DNA from: an uncultured Alphaproteobacteria bacterium
Lineage (GTDB): Bacteria > Pseudomonadota > Alphaproteobacteria > HIMB59 > GCA-002718135
Length of the DNA: 64,000 nucleotides
Direction of reading: 5' to 3'
Assembly (NCBI GenBank): GCA_902577425.1
Contig: CACGZD010000005.1
Coordinates: 28,935-92,934 of the forward strand
A program made the translations under genes and the position numbers. Position 1 is the stretch's first letter. Each line of letters opens with the position of its first letter. Below the pieces are notes generated by a model, which was given only the letters and a program-made list of their open reading frames with translations, searched no databases and had not been told where the DNA came from. Shown one piece after another: positions 17,951 through 27,114 of this stretch.

Positions 17951-18917
17951 CTTTAATTGGTCTTTCTAATAAATTATTAATTACATCTTGAATACTGTAT
18001 TGATTATATAAAATATTATAAATTGCCTCCATAATAGGCATTTCAATTTTTTTATCATCTGCAATTTTTTTTACAGCTTTTACAGTATAATAACCTTCGG
18101 TAATTTGCTGAGATTTTAATATGTCCTCTATATTAGGATTATTAGTACTTGAAATTAGTTGGCCAAATTTTGTATTTCTAGATTTTAATGAACTACATGT
18201 TAATATTAAATCTCCTAAGCCAGATAAGCCAAAAATTGTCTCTTTTTTTGCTCCCATAGATTCACCAAATCTAGTAATTTCCACAAAAGATCTAGTTATC
18301 AATGCGCTTTTTGCATTTTCTCCTAAATTTAATCCTAGAGTTATACCAGCTGCAATAGCATAAATATTTTTTAGCGCTCCCCCTATCTGGCATCCAATTA
18401 AATCATCTGAATAATAAATCCTAAAATTTTTATCATGAAATAAAACATTTATATTTTCAAAAGTTTTTTTATTGTTTGAAGCAAAGGTAACAGCTGTTGG
18501 TAAGTTCTGAGAAACTTCTTCTGAAAAACAAGGACCAGAAAGTATATTAATATTTTTATTTTTTATAACTTCTTGAACTACATCACTTAAGAAAGAACAT
18601 GATTCAATCTCTATTCCTTTTGAAGCTATAATTATTTCTTGATTTTTGTTTGATAGTTTGACTTTTGATAAAACATTTCTAATTTTCTGAGAAGGTAGTG
18701 TTAAAAATAAATAATCCATATCTTTAGCTTCATTTAAGTCAGCTGTGGCAGAAACATTTTCATTAAAAACAGCATATTTTAATCTTGGATTAAAACGATG
18801 TTCATTAATTGAAGTAGCTATTTTTGTATCTCTAGTGATAATACAGACTTTATTATTGCTAAGCAGTTTTGCTATTGCACTACCCCATACTCCACCACCG
18901 ATTATTCCGATTTTCAT
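17940..18917 (-). CDS. gpsA: NAD(P)+ glycerol-3-phosphate dehydrogenase
   Basis: GpsA makes sn-glycerol-3-phosphate from dihydroxyacetone phosphate for phospholipid synthesis. It is 325 residues long. The Rossmann motif GIIGGGVWGSAIAKLL (3-18), GPCFSEEV, the catalytic-lysine region GALKNIYAIAAG, and the C-terminal GLSGLGDLILTCSS with the NPNIED-ITEGYYT segment are all present. It is the promoter-proximal gene of the minus-strand run that continues into deoC with an 11-base overlap. The linkage to sugar catabolism may be incidental, or may connect triose phosphate from DeoC to lipid synthesis. Confidence 0.95.
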   Translation of the reverse strand: MKIGIIGGGVWGSAIAKLLSNNKVCIITRDTKIATSINEHRFNPRLKYAVFNENVSATADLNEAKDMDYLFLTLPSQKIRNVLSKVKLSNKNQEIIIASKGIEIESCSFLSDVVQEVIKNKNINILSGPCFSEEVSQNLPTAVTFASNNKKTFENINVLFHDKNFRIYYSDDLIGCQIGGALKNIYAIAAGITLGLNLGENAKSALITRSFVEITRFGESMGAKKETIFGLSGLGDLILTCSSLKSRNTKFGQLISSTNNPNIEDILKSQQITEGYYTVKAVKKIADDKKIEMPIMEAIYNILYNQYSIQDVINNLLERPIKDEI

Positions 18918-19084
18918 ATAAATACCAAGATTAGATGCATATTTAGCTAATTCTGACTAAAAATCAGCTTTTATTTGAAATTTTAAGCAAAATAATAAGA
19001 AAAACATAACAATTGACTACTGTACCTCGATTTTAAATTAGATTATAGGGAAGTTATATAATTATATAATTTCTTGGAGGAAAT

Positions 19085-20266
19085 ATGAAAAAATTACTTC
19101 TTGCAGCTATAATTAGCTTGTCGACTATTTCGACTGCTGCTGTAGCTGAAATTAAAGTGGGAATTATTCTTGGGTTCACAGGACCTATTGAATCTTTAAC
19201 TCCTGCTATGAGAGATGGTGCAAGATTAGCGTTTCTTGAAGCATCTAACTCAGGAAATTTACTAGATGGCGAAACATTCACTATTTTAGAAGGTGATTCA
19301 ACATGTGTTGATTCTGCTGCTGCTACTGCTGCTGCAGAAGGTCTTGTTGCTGATGGTGTTGCTGCAATTATGGGAGCTGATTGTTCTGGTGTTACTGGTG
19401 CAATCAATGCTAATGTTGCAGTACCTAATGGAGTACTAATGGTATCTCCTTCTGCAACTTCACCAGGTCTAAGCAAAATTGCTGATAGTGGAACTTTTTG
19501 GAGAACAGCTCCTTCAGATGCAATGGGTGGTAAAGTACTTGCTAACCTTGCACTTAGCAGAGGAGTTAATAGTATTGCTATAACTTATACAAACAATGAC
19601 TATGGAAAAGGTCTTGCAGATGTTTTTGAAGCTGCATTTAAATCAGGTGGTGGAGAAGTAACCGCAGTTGCTTCACATGAAGATGGAAAAGCTGATTACT
19701 CTTCTGAAGTTGGTGTATTAGCATCAGCTGGTGGAGACGCTCTACTTGTTATTGGTTATTTAGACCAAGGTGGTAAAGGAATGATTGAAGCTTCTCTTGA
19801 TTCTGGAGCATTTGATTTATTTGTTTTATCTGATGGAATGATTGGTCAATCTATTGTTGATGCTATAGGTAGTGACTTAGAGGGATCTTTTGGTTCAATG
19901 CCAGGAGCAATTTCTAAAGGTTCAGCAAAATTTGGTGAACTAGCTGCTGCTAATGGTATGGACGGAAGTGCACCTTATGTTGGGGAGTCTTATGATGCTG
20001 CTGCAATTATTGCACTTGCAATTCAACGTGGTGGATCTGCTGATAGAAAATCAATCCTTTCAAACATTTCCCAAGTTTCTAATGCGCCTGGAATTAAAAT
20101 TCAACCAGGTCAATTATCATATGGGTTACAAATGTTAGCTGAAGGAAACGAAATTAATTATGAAGGTGCAACAGATGTAGAATTTAATGCATTTGGTGAT
20201 GCTGCTGGTGCTTTTAAAGAACTAGAAGTAAGCGGTGGTACCTTTGTAACTGTTGGTCCTTTATAA
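19085..20266 (+). CDS. Branched-chain amino acid-type ABC binding protein (LivK-like)
   Basis: This is a periplasmic solute-binding protein of the HAAT class, 393 residues. A clear Shine-Dalgarno (TTGGAGGAA) precedes the ATG. The signal peptide is MKKLLLAAIISLSTISTAAVA, with cleavage after AVA. The mature part starts EIKVGIILGFTGPIESL, and MVSPSATSPGLS plus YTNNDYGKGLADVF are typical of Leu/Ile/Val-type receptors. A strong terminator follows, so it is probably monocistronic. The matching livGFHM genes are 8 kb away on the other strand. The ligand could be an amino acid, an amide or another small organic acid. Codon use is less AT-extreme than its neighbours, as expected for an abundant protein. 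Confidence 0.92.
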   Translation: MKKLLLAAIISLSTISTAAVAEIKVGIILGFTGPIESLTPAMRDGARLAFLEASNSGNLLDGETFTILEGDSTCVDSAAATAAAEGLVADGVAAIMGADCSGVTGAINANVAVPNGVLMVSPSATSPGLSKIADSGTFWRTAPSDAMGGKVLANLALSRGVNSIAITYTNNDYGKGLADVFEAAFKSGGGEVTAVASHEDGKADYSSEVGVLASAGGDALLVIGYLDQGGKGMIEASLDSGAFDLFVLSDGMIGQSIVDAIGSDLEGSFGSMPGAISKGSAKFGELAAANGMDGSAPYVGESYDAAAIIALAIQRGGSADRKSILSNISQVSNAPGIKIQPGQLSYGLQMLAEGNEINYEGATDVEFNAFGDAAGAFKELEVSGGTFVTVGPL

Positions 20267-20291
20267 GACTAATAAGAATATATATTTTCTT

Positions 20292-20319
20292 AAAACCCCA
20301 GTTTATCTGGGGTTTTTTT
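20292..20319 (+). terminator. Rho-independent terminator after livK-like gene
   Basis: An 8-bp stem AACCCCAG/CTGGGGTT with loop TTTAT is followed by seven T. It lies 26 bases after the binding-protein stop. This is a canonical intrinsic terminator. Confidence 0.93.
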
Positions 20320-20363
20320 ATTTTCAATTACTCTTCTTGTTACTGGTGTTAGAATAATTTTAT

Positions 20364-21677
20364 ATGTCCTCTAAATCATCCATTAAAAATCTTTTATATT
20401 TATCGATACCAATTTTTTTTGCAAATCTTGCCTTACCTTTAGTTGCTATTGTTGACACAGGATTGATGGGAAATCAAGATGATGCAAGCTATCTCACTGC
20501 AACAAGTATTGCTTCCAGTTTGTTTTCTATGATTTTCTTAAGTTTTGGATTTTTGCGAATGGGAACAGTAGGAATGGTGGCTCAGGCCTATGGATCAAAA
20601 CAATATAATGAAATAATAGATTTAGTTTTTAGAAATATTACTTTTATAATTGTTATATCATTACTTTTAGTTTGCTTTAAGCATTTCATTTTTAATTTGG
20701 GTTTACAAATCTTTGATTTGTCAAATAACACAGAAAAATATTTTGGTGATTATTTTTATATAAGAATCTATTCATCTTTCGGTGAATTAACTATTTTTGT
20801 TATAACAGGATTATTTATTGGCCTGCAAAAAACAAAAACCTCAAGTTTAATGATTGGCTTCTTTTCTATTACAAATATAATTTTTAGTCTATTTTTTGTC
20901 TTATATTTAAAGTTGAATGTAACAGGTGTTGCCTTAGGTACATTAGTCTCTTCAACCCTAACTTCTTTTATATTTTTAATTTATACTTTCTTTGAATTAA
21001 AAAAATTAATAATTGTAAATTTTGATATCAAAAAAATTTTTAATATTAAAAAAATTCAAAATATATTTAATATTAATTTCAATATTTTTATCAGATCAGT
21101 TCTTCTAACTTTCTCTTTCTTATTTTTTACCTATTTAGGAAATACAATTAGTGAAGATGTTGTTGCTGCTAATACTATTTTAATTAATCTTATTTTTTTA
21201 TCTGCCTTTATTCTTGATGCTTATGCCTTTTCTACAGAAGGTATTGTTGGCTATTCAATTGGATCAAAAAATATTACATTACTAAGAAATGTTATTAAGA
21301 ATTCTTTTATGTTAAGTGTTTTTACAAGTTTATTAATTTCCCTATTATATTTTTCTAGTAAGAACTATTTTATTTCTTTGATGACTGATCTGCCTAATAT
21401 TGAAATAATTAGTTTATCTTACTCCTATTGGGTTGTTATTATTCCTTTAATTTCTTCATTTTGTTATCAATTTGATGGAATTTTTGTAGGTGCATCTCAA
21501 ACAAAAGAATTAAGAAATGCCATGATTATTTCTGTATGTATCTATATTATGAGTGCCGTATATCTAATCAGTAATTTTGGTAATTTAGGATTATGGATAT
21601 CATTCAGTATCTTCTTTATCGCAAGAGCATTAACCCTATTTGCCTATGTTGGGAGAATTTACAAAAAAATAGAATAA
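20364..21677 (+). CDS. MATE-family efflux transporter (DinF/NorM-like)
   Basis: This 437-residue inner-membrane protein has about twelve hydrophobic segments in two related halves, the MATE architecture. The first helix contains SIPIFFANLALPLVAIVDTGLMG, matching the conserved P-D-T-G region of DinF-type MATE exporters. The loop segment AQAYGSKQYNEI and the second-half counterpart TEGIVGYSIGSKNI also fit. These pumps export cationic compounds or organic acids using Na+ or H+ gradients. It stands alone between a terminator and the fccAB genes. Substrate is unknown. Confidence 0.88.
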   Translation: MSSKSSIKNLLYLSIPIFFANLALPLVAIVDTGLMGNQDDASYLTATSIASSLFSMIFLSFGFLRMGTVGMVAQAYGSKQYNEIIDLVFRNITFIIVISLLLVCFKHFIFNLGLQIFDLSNNTEKYFGDYFYIRIYSSFGELTIFVITGLFIGLQKTKTSSLMIGFFSITNIIFSLFFVLYLKLNVTGVALGTLVSSTLTSFIFLIYTFFELKKLIIVNFDIKKIFNIKKIQNIFNINFNIFIRSVLLTFSFLFFTYLGNTISEDVVAANTILINLIFLSAFILDAYAFSTEGIVGYSIGSKNITLLRNVIKNSFMLSVFTSLLISLLYFSSKNYFISLMTDLPNIEIISLSYSYWVVIIPLISSFCYQFDGIFVGASQTKELRNAMIISVCIYIMSAVYLISNFGNLGLWISFSIFFIARALTLFAYVGRIYKKIE

Positions 21678-21761
21678 ATATTATGATTTTTAAGTCGCGC
21701 ATTATTAATAAGTAAATTAACTCATTGACAAATCAAATCTGAATTGTTTTAAAACATAAAA

Positions 21762-22100
21762 ATGAAAATATTAGTATTTGTGATCTTTTTGCTGACATCT
21801 TTTTGCAAATTTGCATTTTCAGATGAGCATTCAGATGAACAACAAATTATTGAAATGGGCGATATAGAATATGGACAATATTTAGGCGCTGAATGTGCAT
21901 CATGTCATCAACAGACAGGAGCAAGTGAAGGAATTCCTGCAATTAATGGTATGGATGCAGAGGTGTTCGTTGCTTTAATGCTTGCTTACCGATCAAAAGA
22001 GATGGAGAATCCAGTTATGCAAATGATCGCTGGGAGACTTGATGATGAACAAATTGGCTCATTAGCGCTATATTTTAGTCAATTAGAACCTCCAAAATGA
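21762..22100 (+). CDS. fccA: Class I cytochrome c, flavocytochrome c sulfide dehydrogenase subunit
   Basis: This is a small periplasmic monoheme cytochrome, 112 residues. A signal peptide (MKILVFVIFLLTSFCKFAFS) precedes the heme site CASCH (about 47-51). The likely axial Met is in MQMIAGRL or in the ENPVM segment near 85-95. The C-terminal YFSQLEPPK is typical of short c-type cytochromes. The downstream gene encodes the FccB flavoprotein, so it is assigned as the electron-accepting subunit FccA/SoxE. Electrons from sulfide oxidation would pass from FAD through this heme to the respiratory chain. The gene pair is convergent to the sox genes. Confidence 0.85.
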   Translation: MKILVFVIFLLTSFCKFAFSDEHSDEQQIIEMGDIEYGQYLGAECASCHQQTGASEGIPAINGMDAEVFVALMLAYRSKEMENPVMQMIAGRLDDEQIGSLALYFSQLEPPK

Positions 22101-22168
22101 CCATATTTTCATTTACTTAAGGCTAAAAGCTGATAACATCTTCTCATTTTATTAATGGGGAGGACAAA

Positions 22169-23437
22169 ATGTCAAAAATTTCAAGACGTCTTTTTAATTC
22201 AGGTCTTGCCGCTGCCTCAGTTGGAACACTTGCATTTCCATCTATTTCGCTTGGTGCTGTACCAAGAGTTGTAGTTATTGGAGGTGGAGCAGGTGGTGCA
22301 ACCGCTGCAAGATATATTGCTAAAGATTCTGGTGGAGCAGTTGATGTTACACTAGTTGAGGCATCAAAGCGATATTACACATGCTTTTTTTCTAATATTT
22401 ATCTAGGTGGATTTCGAAATTATGGTTCAATAGGGCATAATTACTATGGTCTATCTGTAAACCAAGGTGTTAATGTTGTTCATGAGTGGGCCGTATCAGT
22501 TGATCCAGCTAATAGAATTGTCACGTTAGGTTCTGGAAATACACTTTATTATGATAAACTTGTAGTTTCACCAGGAATTGATCTTAAATATGATTCTATC
22601 AATGGATACTCTGCTGCAGTACAAGATAAAATGCCTCATGCATGGAAGTCTGGTACTCAGGTACAATTATTGAGAAATCAGGTTATGAATATGAAAAAAG
22701 GTGGAACTTTTGTAATGGTTCCTCCACCTAATCCATATAGATGTCCTCCTGGACCATATGAAAGAGTGTCTATGATCGCTCATCAATTTAAACAATCTAA
22801 TCCAACAGCAAAAATTGTTATTTTAGATCCTAAACCTAAATTTTCGAAACAAGGTTTATTTGAGGCAGGATGGCAAAAACATTATCCAGGAATGATTGAG
22901 TGGATTAGCTCAGAAGATCATGGTGGAATTAAAAATGTAAATGCTACTAAAATGGAGTTTGTAACAGATTTAGATACATTTAAAGCTGACGCTGCATGTG
23001 TTGTTCCAGCTCAAAAAGCTGGTGCTATTGCAATGGCAGCAGGTGTTAACGATGGTGACTGGTGTCCTATTCAACCTGCATCTATGCAATCTAAAGCAGA
23101 TGAAAACATTTATGTTTTAGGTGATGCGTCTATGGCTAAATCAATGCCTAAGTCTGGTTTTTCAGCCAACAGCCAAGCTAAAGTAGCAGCTAATCATATC
23201 AGAGGTGCTTTGACAGGAAGTAAAGTATTTGATGCTCGTTATTCAAATACCTGCTGGTCACTAATTGCACCTGATGATGATGTTAAAGTTGGTGCTAGTT
23301 ATGTTGCTGGCGCAGAACTTATTGATGTTGAAAGTAAATTTATTTCACAAGCTGATGACAGTAGTGAAACAAGAGCAGCGAATTATCAAGAATCTATAGA
23401 TTGGTACAATGGTATAACTGCTGATATGTTTTCTTAA
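22169..23437 (+). CDS. fccB: Flavocytochrome c sulfide dehydrogenase flavoprotein
   Basis: FccB (SoxF) oxidises sulfide to sulfur or polysulfide in the periplasm. It is 422 residues long. A GGGGAGG ribosome site precedes the ATG. The N-terminus has a twin-arginine signal (SRRLFNSG...SLGA), then the FAD-binding motif VVIGGGAGGATAARYI. The redox-active cysteines are visible in PPNPYRCPPGPYERV and in YSNTCWSLIAPDD, matching the disulfide pair of FCSD enzymes. GDASMAKSMPKSGFSANSQ is the second FAD segment. With fccA it forms a two-gene unit ended by a hairpin terminator. Confidence 0.93.
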   Translation: MSKISRRLFNSGLAAASVGTLAFPSISLGAVPRVVVIGGGAGGATAARYIAKDSGGAVDVTLVEASKRYYTCFFSNIYLGGFRNYGSIGHNYYGLSVNQGVNVVHEWAVSVDPANRIVTLGSGNTLYYDKLVVSPGIDLKYDSINGYSAAVQDKMPHAWKSGTQVQLLRNQVMNMKKGGTFVMVPPPNPYRCPPGPYERVSMIAHQFKQSNPTAKIVILDPKPKFSKQGLFEAGWQKHYPGMIEWISSEDHGGIKNVNATKMEFVTDLDTFKADAACVVPAQKAGAIAMAAGVNDGDWCPIQPASMQSKADENIYVLGDASMAKSMPKSGFSANSQAKVAANHIRGALTGSKVFDARYSNTCWSLIAPDDDVKVGASYVAGAELIDVESKFISQADDSSETRAANYQESIDWYNGITADMFS

Positions 23438-23463
23438 AACTACTTAATTAATAGAAACAAATT

Positions 23464-23487
23464 AAGGCGGCTTTTAGCCGCCTTTTT
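23464..23487. terminator. Bidirectional terminator between fccB and soxB
   Basis: A 9-bp stem (AAGGCGGCT/AGCCGCCTT) with a 3-base loop lies between two convergent genes. On the plus strand it runs into a T tract (TTTTT) that also contains the soxB stop codon. It plausibly terminates both transcripts. Confidence 0.88.
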
Positions 23488-25171
23488 AAATTCCCTTAAT
23501 TGTTACTGGATTGTTATGTTTTGGTTTAATAATTTTTTCACCAGATATATAATCTTCTAATAGTTTATAAATAGGAGGTCCTTTAACATCAGGATTTATT
23601 GATCCCCAACCTCCAATAGAATATTTTTTTTGTGATTCAATTTTTTCACCATTAGATAATTTTAAATCACTTATTCTTTTTCCCATTGTTTCCTTTGGCT
23701 GGCAAGTATATGTCATTCCTCCAACTCTAACCATATCACCACCTTGCTGGAAAAAAGGGTCAGGATTAAAAATATTATCACATACGTCTTCTAAAAGATT
23801 TTTTATATTCTCACCATTCATTTCAGTTCTATATACTTCTGGATAATTCATTGAAGTTTGTGAAAAAATATCGTCAATAGTTATCTTTTGCCCCGGTAAT
23901 AAAGTTGTTCCCCATCTAAAACCTGGGCTTAATGAAATTTCTGTATCCCTTTCCTGAATAATTGCGTCACAAATCACACTATCCCAAGGTCCACCAAAAT
24001 TTCCTCTTCTGTAAAGTAAAGTTTCAGCTTCCCCAACCACACGGTTACATTCTTTTTCATATGGTTCTCTAATTTTATCAATCAATCTTGTCATTTCTGG
24101 ATCAGGTTGAATTACATCTGAAAAAATAGGTATTAAATTTGATGAGAAATCAACAACTTTGCCATTATCAACTTTTAGGTCAATCCTACCTAAATATTTG
24201 CCATGAGACCCAGATGAAAGAAGCAAAGTATTTTTAATTTTAATTGCTCTTGGAATTGCATCATGAGTATGTCCGGTTAATATAACATCAACATTATCTA
24301 GAATAGACGCTAATTTCTGATCTACATCGAACCCGTTATGCGATAATAAAACCACTACTTCAGCACCATTCTTTTTTGCTTTACTTATATTTTTTTGAAT
24401 GGTTTCTGGTCTTATTCCAAAAGACCAACCATCAACTAAGTACCTTGGGTTAGCAATAGGCGTATATGGGAAGTGTTGTCCAATCACTGCAACTTTAACA
24501 CCCCCTTTTTCAAAATAAGAAGTGCTTTCAAAGACAGGTTCTTCCCATTCAGTATCAAAAACATTCCCACCCAGAAATGGAAAATCTATTTTATCAATTA
24601 ATTCACTAAGACGTTCTTTGCCAAGCGTAAACTCCCAATGCCCTACCATAGCATCTGGTTTTAAGAGGTTCATTGCTTCTAACATATCCTCACCTTGAGT
24701 TTTTAGAGAAGTGTATGAACCTTGCCATGTGTCACCACCATCTAATAAAAGTACTTTGTCCTCTCCTCTTTCAGCCCTGATATTTTTAATCAAGGTTGCT
24801 GTTCTATCTAACCCTCCTAACTTGCCGTACTCTCTGGCTAATGGTACGTAATCCAACATAGTATGTGCGTAAGCAAGTGGTGTGTTGGGTTCAATGCCAA
24901 AATAATCTAAAAAAACTTTTCCAACAAGATGAGGCGGAATACCCTCGAATTTTCCAATACCAAAATTTTCTGATGGCGGCCTAAAAAAAACAGGTTTAAG
25001 TTGGCCATGTATATCAGTTATATGCAACAAAGTAATTTGACCTTTTGAGTCAAATTTTAAAAGATCATTTTCAGAAATTTCTTGTTTAGCAGCAACAGCA
25101 CTCCAACTTTTACCACCAATTAACATTGCTGTAATTGAAGCTAATTGGAGAAACTCTCGTCTTGATTGCAT
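23486..25171 (-). CDS. soxB: SoxB thiosulfohydrolase
   Basis: SoxB is a periplasmic di-manganese hydrolase that releases sulfate from the SoxY-bound thiosulfonate. The 561-residue length is usual. It has a twin-arginine-type leader (SRREFLQLASITA). Metallophosphatase motifs are in order: LLHITDIHGQL, EYGKLGGLDRTA, LLDGGDTWQGSYTS, GHWEFTLG, and LTGHTHDA. A 5'-nucleotidase-like C-terminal domain follows. GHWEFTLG, where 5'-nucleotidases have GNHEFD, is the SoxB-specific variant. It is the last gene of soxS-Y-Z-C-D-B, 26 bases after soxD. Confidence 0.95.
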   Translation of the reverse strand: MQSRREFLQLASITAMLIGGKSWSAVAAKQEISENDLLKFDSKGQITLLHITDIHGQLKPVFFRPPSENFGIGKFEGIPPHLVGKVFLDYFGIEPNTPLAYAHTMLDYVPLAREYGKLGGLDRTATLIKNIRAERGEDKVLLLDGGDTWQGSYTSLKTQGEDMLEAMNLLKPDAMVGHWEFTLGKERLSELIDKIDFPFLGGNVFDTEWEEPVFESTSYFEKGGVKVAVIGQHFPYTPIANPRYLVDGWSFGIRPETIQKNISKAKKNGAEVVVLLSHNGFDVDQKLASILDNVDVILTGHTHDAIPRAIKIKNTLLLSSGSHGKYLGRIDLKVDNGKVVDFSSNLIPIFSDVIQPDPEMTRLIDKIREPYEKECNRVVGEAETLLYRRGNFGGPWDSVICDAIIQERDTEISLSPGFRWGTTLLPGQKITIDDIFSQTSMNYPEVYRTEMNGENIKNLLEDVCDNIFNPDPFFQQGGDMVRVGGMTYTCQPKETMGKRISDLKLSNGEKIESQKKYSIGGWGSINPDVKGPPIYKLLEDYISGEKIIKPKHNNPVTIKGI

Positions 25172-25197
25172 TATGTTGCTCTAAAAAATTGCCTTTA

Positions 25198-25839
25198 TTA
25201 ATTATCGTCTTCTGGAGTTACATCAATATCTCTAGCTTTTCCAATAATTTTTGTAGATACTTGACAATTAATCATACAAGGGTTCCCTTGTGTATTCTTG
25301 ATGTCTGGTCTTGGATCAGGCAATAAAAAACCATCTTTATTTGGCATCTCTATTTCACCAATATTTTTATCTGATAAAACAAAATCTTCTTCGATTATGT
25401 CACTCATATATAAGAGATAGGCTACAATTTCATAAGTTTCATCATAAGATAGAGATTGTGCATCACCATATGGCATTGCTCTGTAAATATAATCATATAT
25501 TGTAGATGCATAGGGCCAGTAACTTCCAGTTGTTTTCTCTGGATCATGTGAAGCTAAACTGCCTTCACCTCCAACGAGTGGGGGCCACCTATCTGCTCCT
25601 TCACCAAAATCACCATGGCATCCTGCACATCCTTCAGTGTATATTTCTTCTCCAAGTAAAGCAGTTCCGCTTCCAATTGGTGCGCCTAATCCATCAGGCC
25701 TGACATCAATATCCCATCCTGCAACTTCTTCTTTAGTTGCAATCTGCCCTAAATTGAATTTTCTTTCACTAGCAAAAGTTGTATTTACTAAAAATATTAT
25801 TAATGAAAAGCTTAGTATGAATCTAACCAAGCCTGACAT
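25198..25839 (-). CDS. soxD: SoxD, cytochrome c subunit of sulfane dehydrogenase
   Basis: SoxD is the periplasmic cytochrome partner of SoxC. The start chosen is ATG at 25839 (MSGLVRFILSFSLII), five codons inside the track ORF, because GGAAAGG lies six bases upstream. The coding region then overlaps the end of soxC. A signal peptide ends NTTFASE. Heme is bound at CAGCH (about 70-74 from this start). The segment RPDGLGAPIGSGTALLGEEIY is typical of the SoxD N-terminal domain, and the MPYGDAQSL Met may be the distal ligand. At about 213 residues only one heme site is present, compared with two in Paracoccus SoxD, so it is the short form. Confidence 0.88.
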   Translation of the reverse strand: MSGLVRFILSFSLIIFLVNTTFASERKFNLGQIATKEEVAGWDIDVRPDGLGAPIGSGTALLGEEIYTEGCAGCHGDFGEGADRWPPLVGGEGSLASHDPEKTTGSYWPYASTIYDYIYRAMPYGDAQSLSYDETYEIVAYLLYMSDIIEEDFVLSDKNIGEIEMPNKDGFLLPDPRPDIKNTQGNPCMINCQVSTKIIGKARDIDVTPEDDN

Positions 25840-27112
25840 TATCAACCTTTCCATTTTTAGAAACTAGCCAAGTTGCTATTGAATTATTATGATAAATTGA
25901 ATTTACACCTCTGATTTTTTGAAGTTCACCAATAGTTGGTTGGACATAATTTGTCTCATCAATTGCTCTTGATTGTAATAATAATTCCTCACCATTCCAT
26001 TCAAATGGTAAGGTAAATCTAGTTAATGATTTACTTAAAACGGGCGAATGAAGTTGGGCAGTTTTCCAATTCTTGCCACCATCAATAGAAACATCTACAC
26101 GTTTAATTTTACCTCTACCTGACCAAGCAAGACCTCTTAATTGATGTACCCCTTTTGAAAGTATTGGTTTTTCAGGACTTGGAGAAGTTATGACAGACTT
26201 AGCATCCATAACCCATGTAAACATTCTAGCTTTTCCATTTGTTAATAAATCTGTATATTTAGAGGTTTCTTCTCTAGTTAAGTAAGGTTTGTCACCAAAC
26301 TCTAGTCTTCTAATCCATTTGACCCACATGTTACCTTCCCAACCAGGAACTACAAGGCGTGCTGGATAACCTTGCTCAGGTCTTAATGCTTCTCCATTCA
26401 TTGCCCATGCAATGATACAATCATCTAAAATTTTTTCTATGGGAATAGAGCGTGTCATTCCTGACGAATCACTTCCTTCAGCTAAAACCCACTTGGCTTT
26501 TTCTTTTAAGCCTGTCTCTAAAAGAAGGTCTGATAATTTAACACCTGTATACTGAACATTATGAACCATTCCAAATGTGTATTGGCAGCCATTTAATTGA
26601 GATCCCTTCCATTCCATACCGCCATTTGCAGCACACTCAAGAAAATAAAATTTATTTGTTTGTGGAAAGCGTTTTAAGTCATCAAGAGTAAATATCATTT
26701 CTCGATCTACCAAACCATTGATCATCAATCTAAAGTCTTGTGGATTAATAATCGCAACACCTCCATGATGTCTTTCAAAGCATAGGCCATTAGGAGTTAC
26801 AAATCCTTCAAGATCTTGTAATGGAGTAAAATTGACTGAAGATTCAGCACTTGCTGTAAGCCACTCAACATTTCTTCTGATGACATGTCCTTCAAATTCT
26901 GAAGGCATACCGTAAGGATTTACATCAACTCCATCACCAAGGTATTGTGTCCACTCCGGAAGGTTAGGTGGTAAGTTTTCAGGATTTGCCTCTTGTGACA
27001 AAAGGTTTTTTGAAGCCAATGAAATCGCTCCAATACTTGAAGCACCAATTAATAACTTTCTGCGATTAATTTTATTAGAGTTAGACACTTCATTTTTTTT
27101 ATTTTTTCTCAT
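25823..27112 (-). CDS. soxC: SoxC, molybdenum subunit of sulfane dehydrogenase
   Basis: SoxC belongs to the sulfite-oxidase family and, with SoxD, oxidises the SoxY-bound sulfane sulfur so that thiosulfate goes fully to sulfate. It is 429 residues long. A twin-arginine leader (INRRKLLIGASS) directs folded export. The Mo-pterin domain contains the conserved RRNVEWL/CFERHHGG stretch and FLECAANGGMEWKG, where the Cys is the expected Mo ligand. A C-terminal dimerisation domain (GLAWSGRGKIKRVDVSIDGG) follows. Two bases separate it from soxZ. Its presence means no sulfur-globule type of Sox pathway is required. Confidence 0.94.
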   Translation of the reverse strand: MRKNKKNEVSNSNKINRRKLLIGASSIGAISLASKNLLSQEANPENLPPNLPEWTQYLGDGVDVNPYGMPSEFEGHVIRRNVEWLTASAESSVNFTPLQDLEGFVTPNGLCFERHHGGVAIINPQDFRLMINGLVDREMIFTLDDLKRFPQTNKFYFLECAANGGMEWKGSQLNGCQYTFGMVHNVQYTGVKLSDLLLETGLKEKAKWVLAEGSDSSGMTRSIPIEKILDDCIIAWAMNGEALRPEQGYPARLVVPGWEGNMWVKWIRRLEFGDKPYLTREETSKYTDLLTNGKARMFTWVMDAKSVITSPSPEKPILSKGVHQLRGLAWSGRGKIKRVDVSIDGGKNWKTAQLHSPVLSKSLTRFTLPFEWNGEELLLQSRAIDETNYVQPTIGELQKIRGVNSIYHNNSIATWLVSKNGKVDNVRLG

Positions 27113-27114
27113 TA

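Noticed and set aside
19013-19047. Promoter TTGACT before the LivK-like gene
   Set aside because: The -35 element is good but no -10 hexamer sits at a 16-18-base spacing, so it was not listed as a feature.
19054-19476. 140-aa Ala/Pro-rich minus ORF
   Set aside because: It is antisense to the LivK-like gene. The composition reflects the complementary strand of an Ala/Gly-rich coding region.
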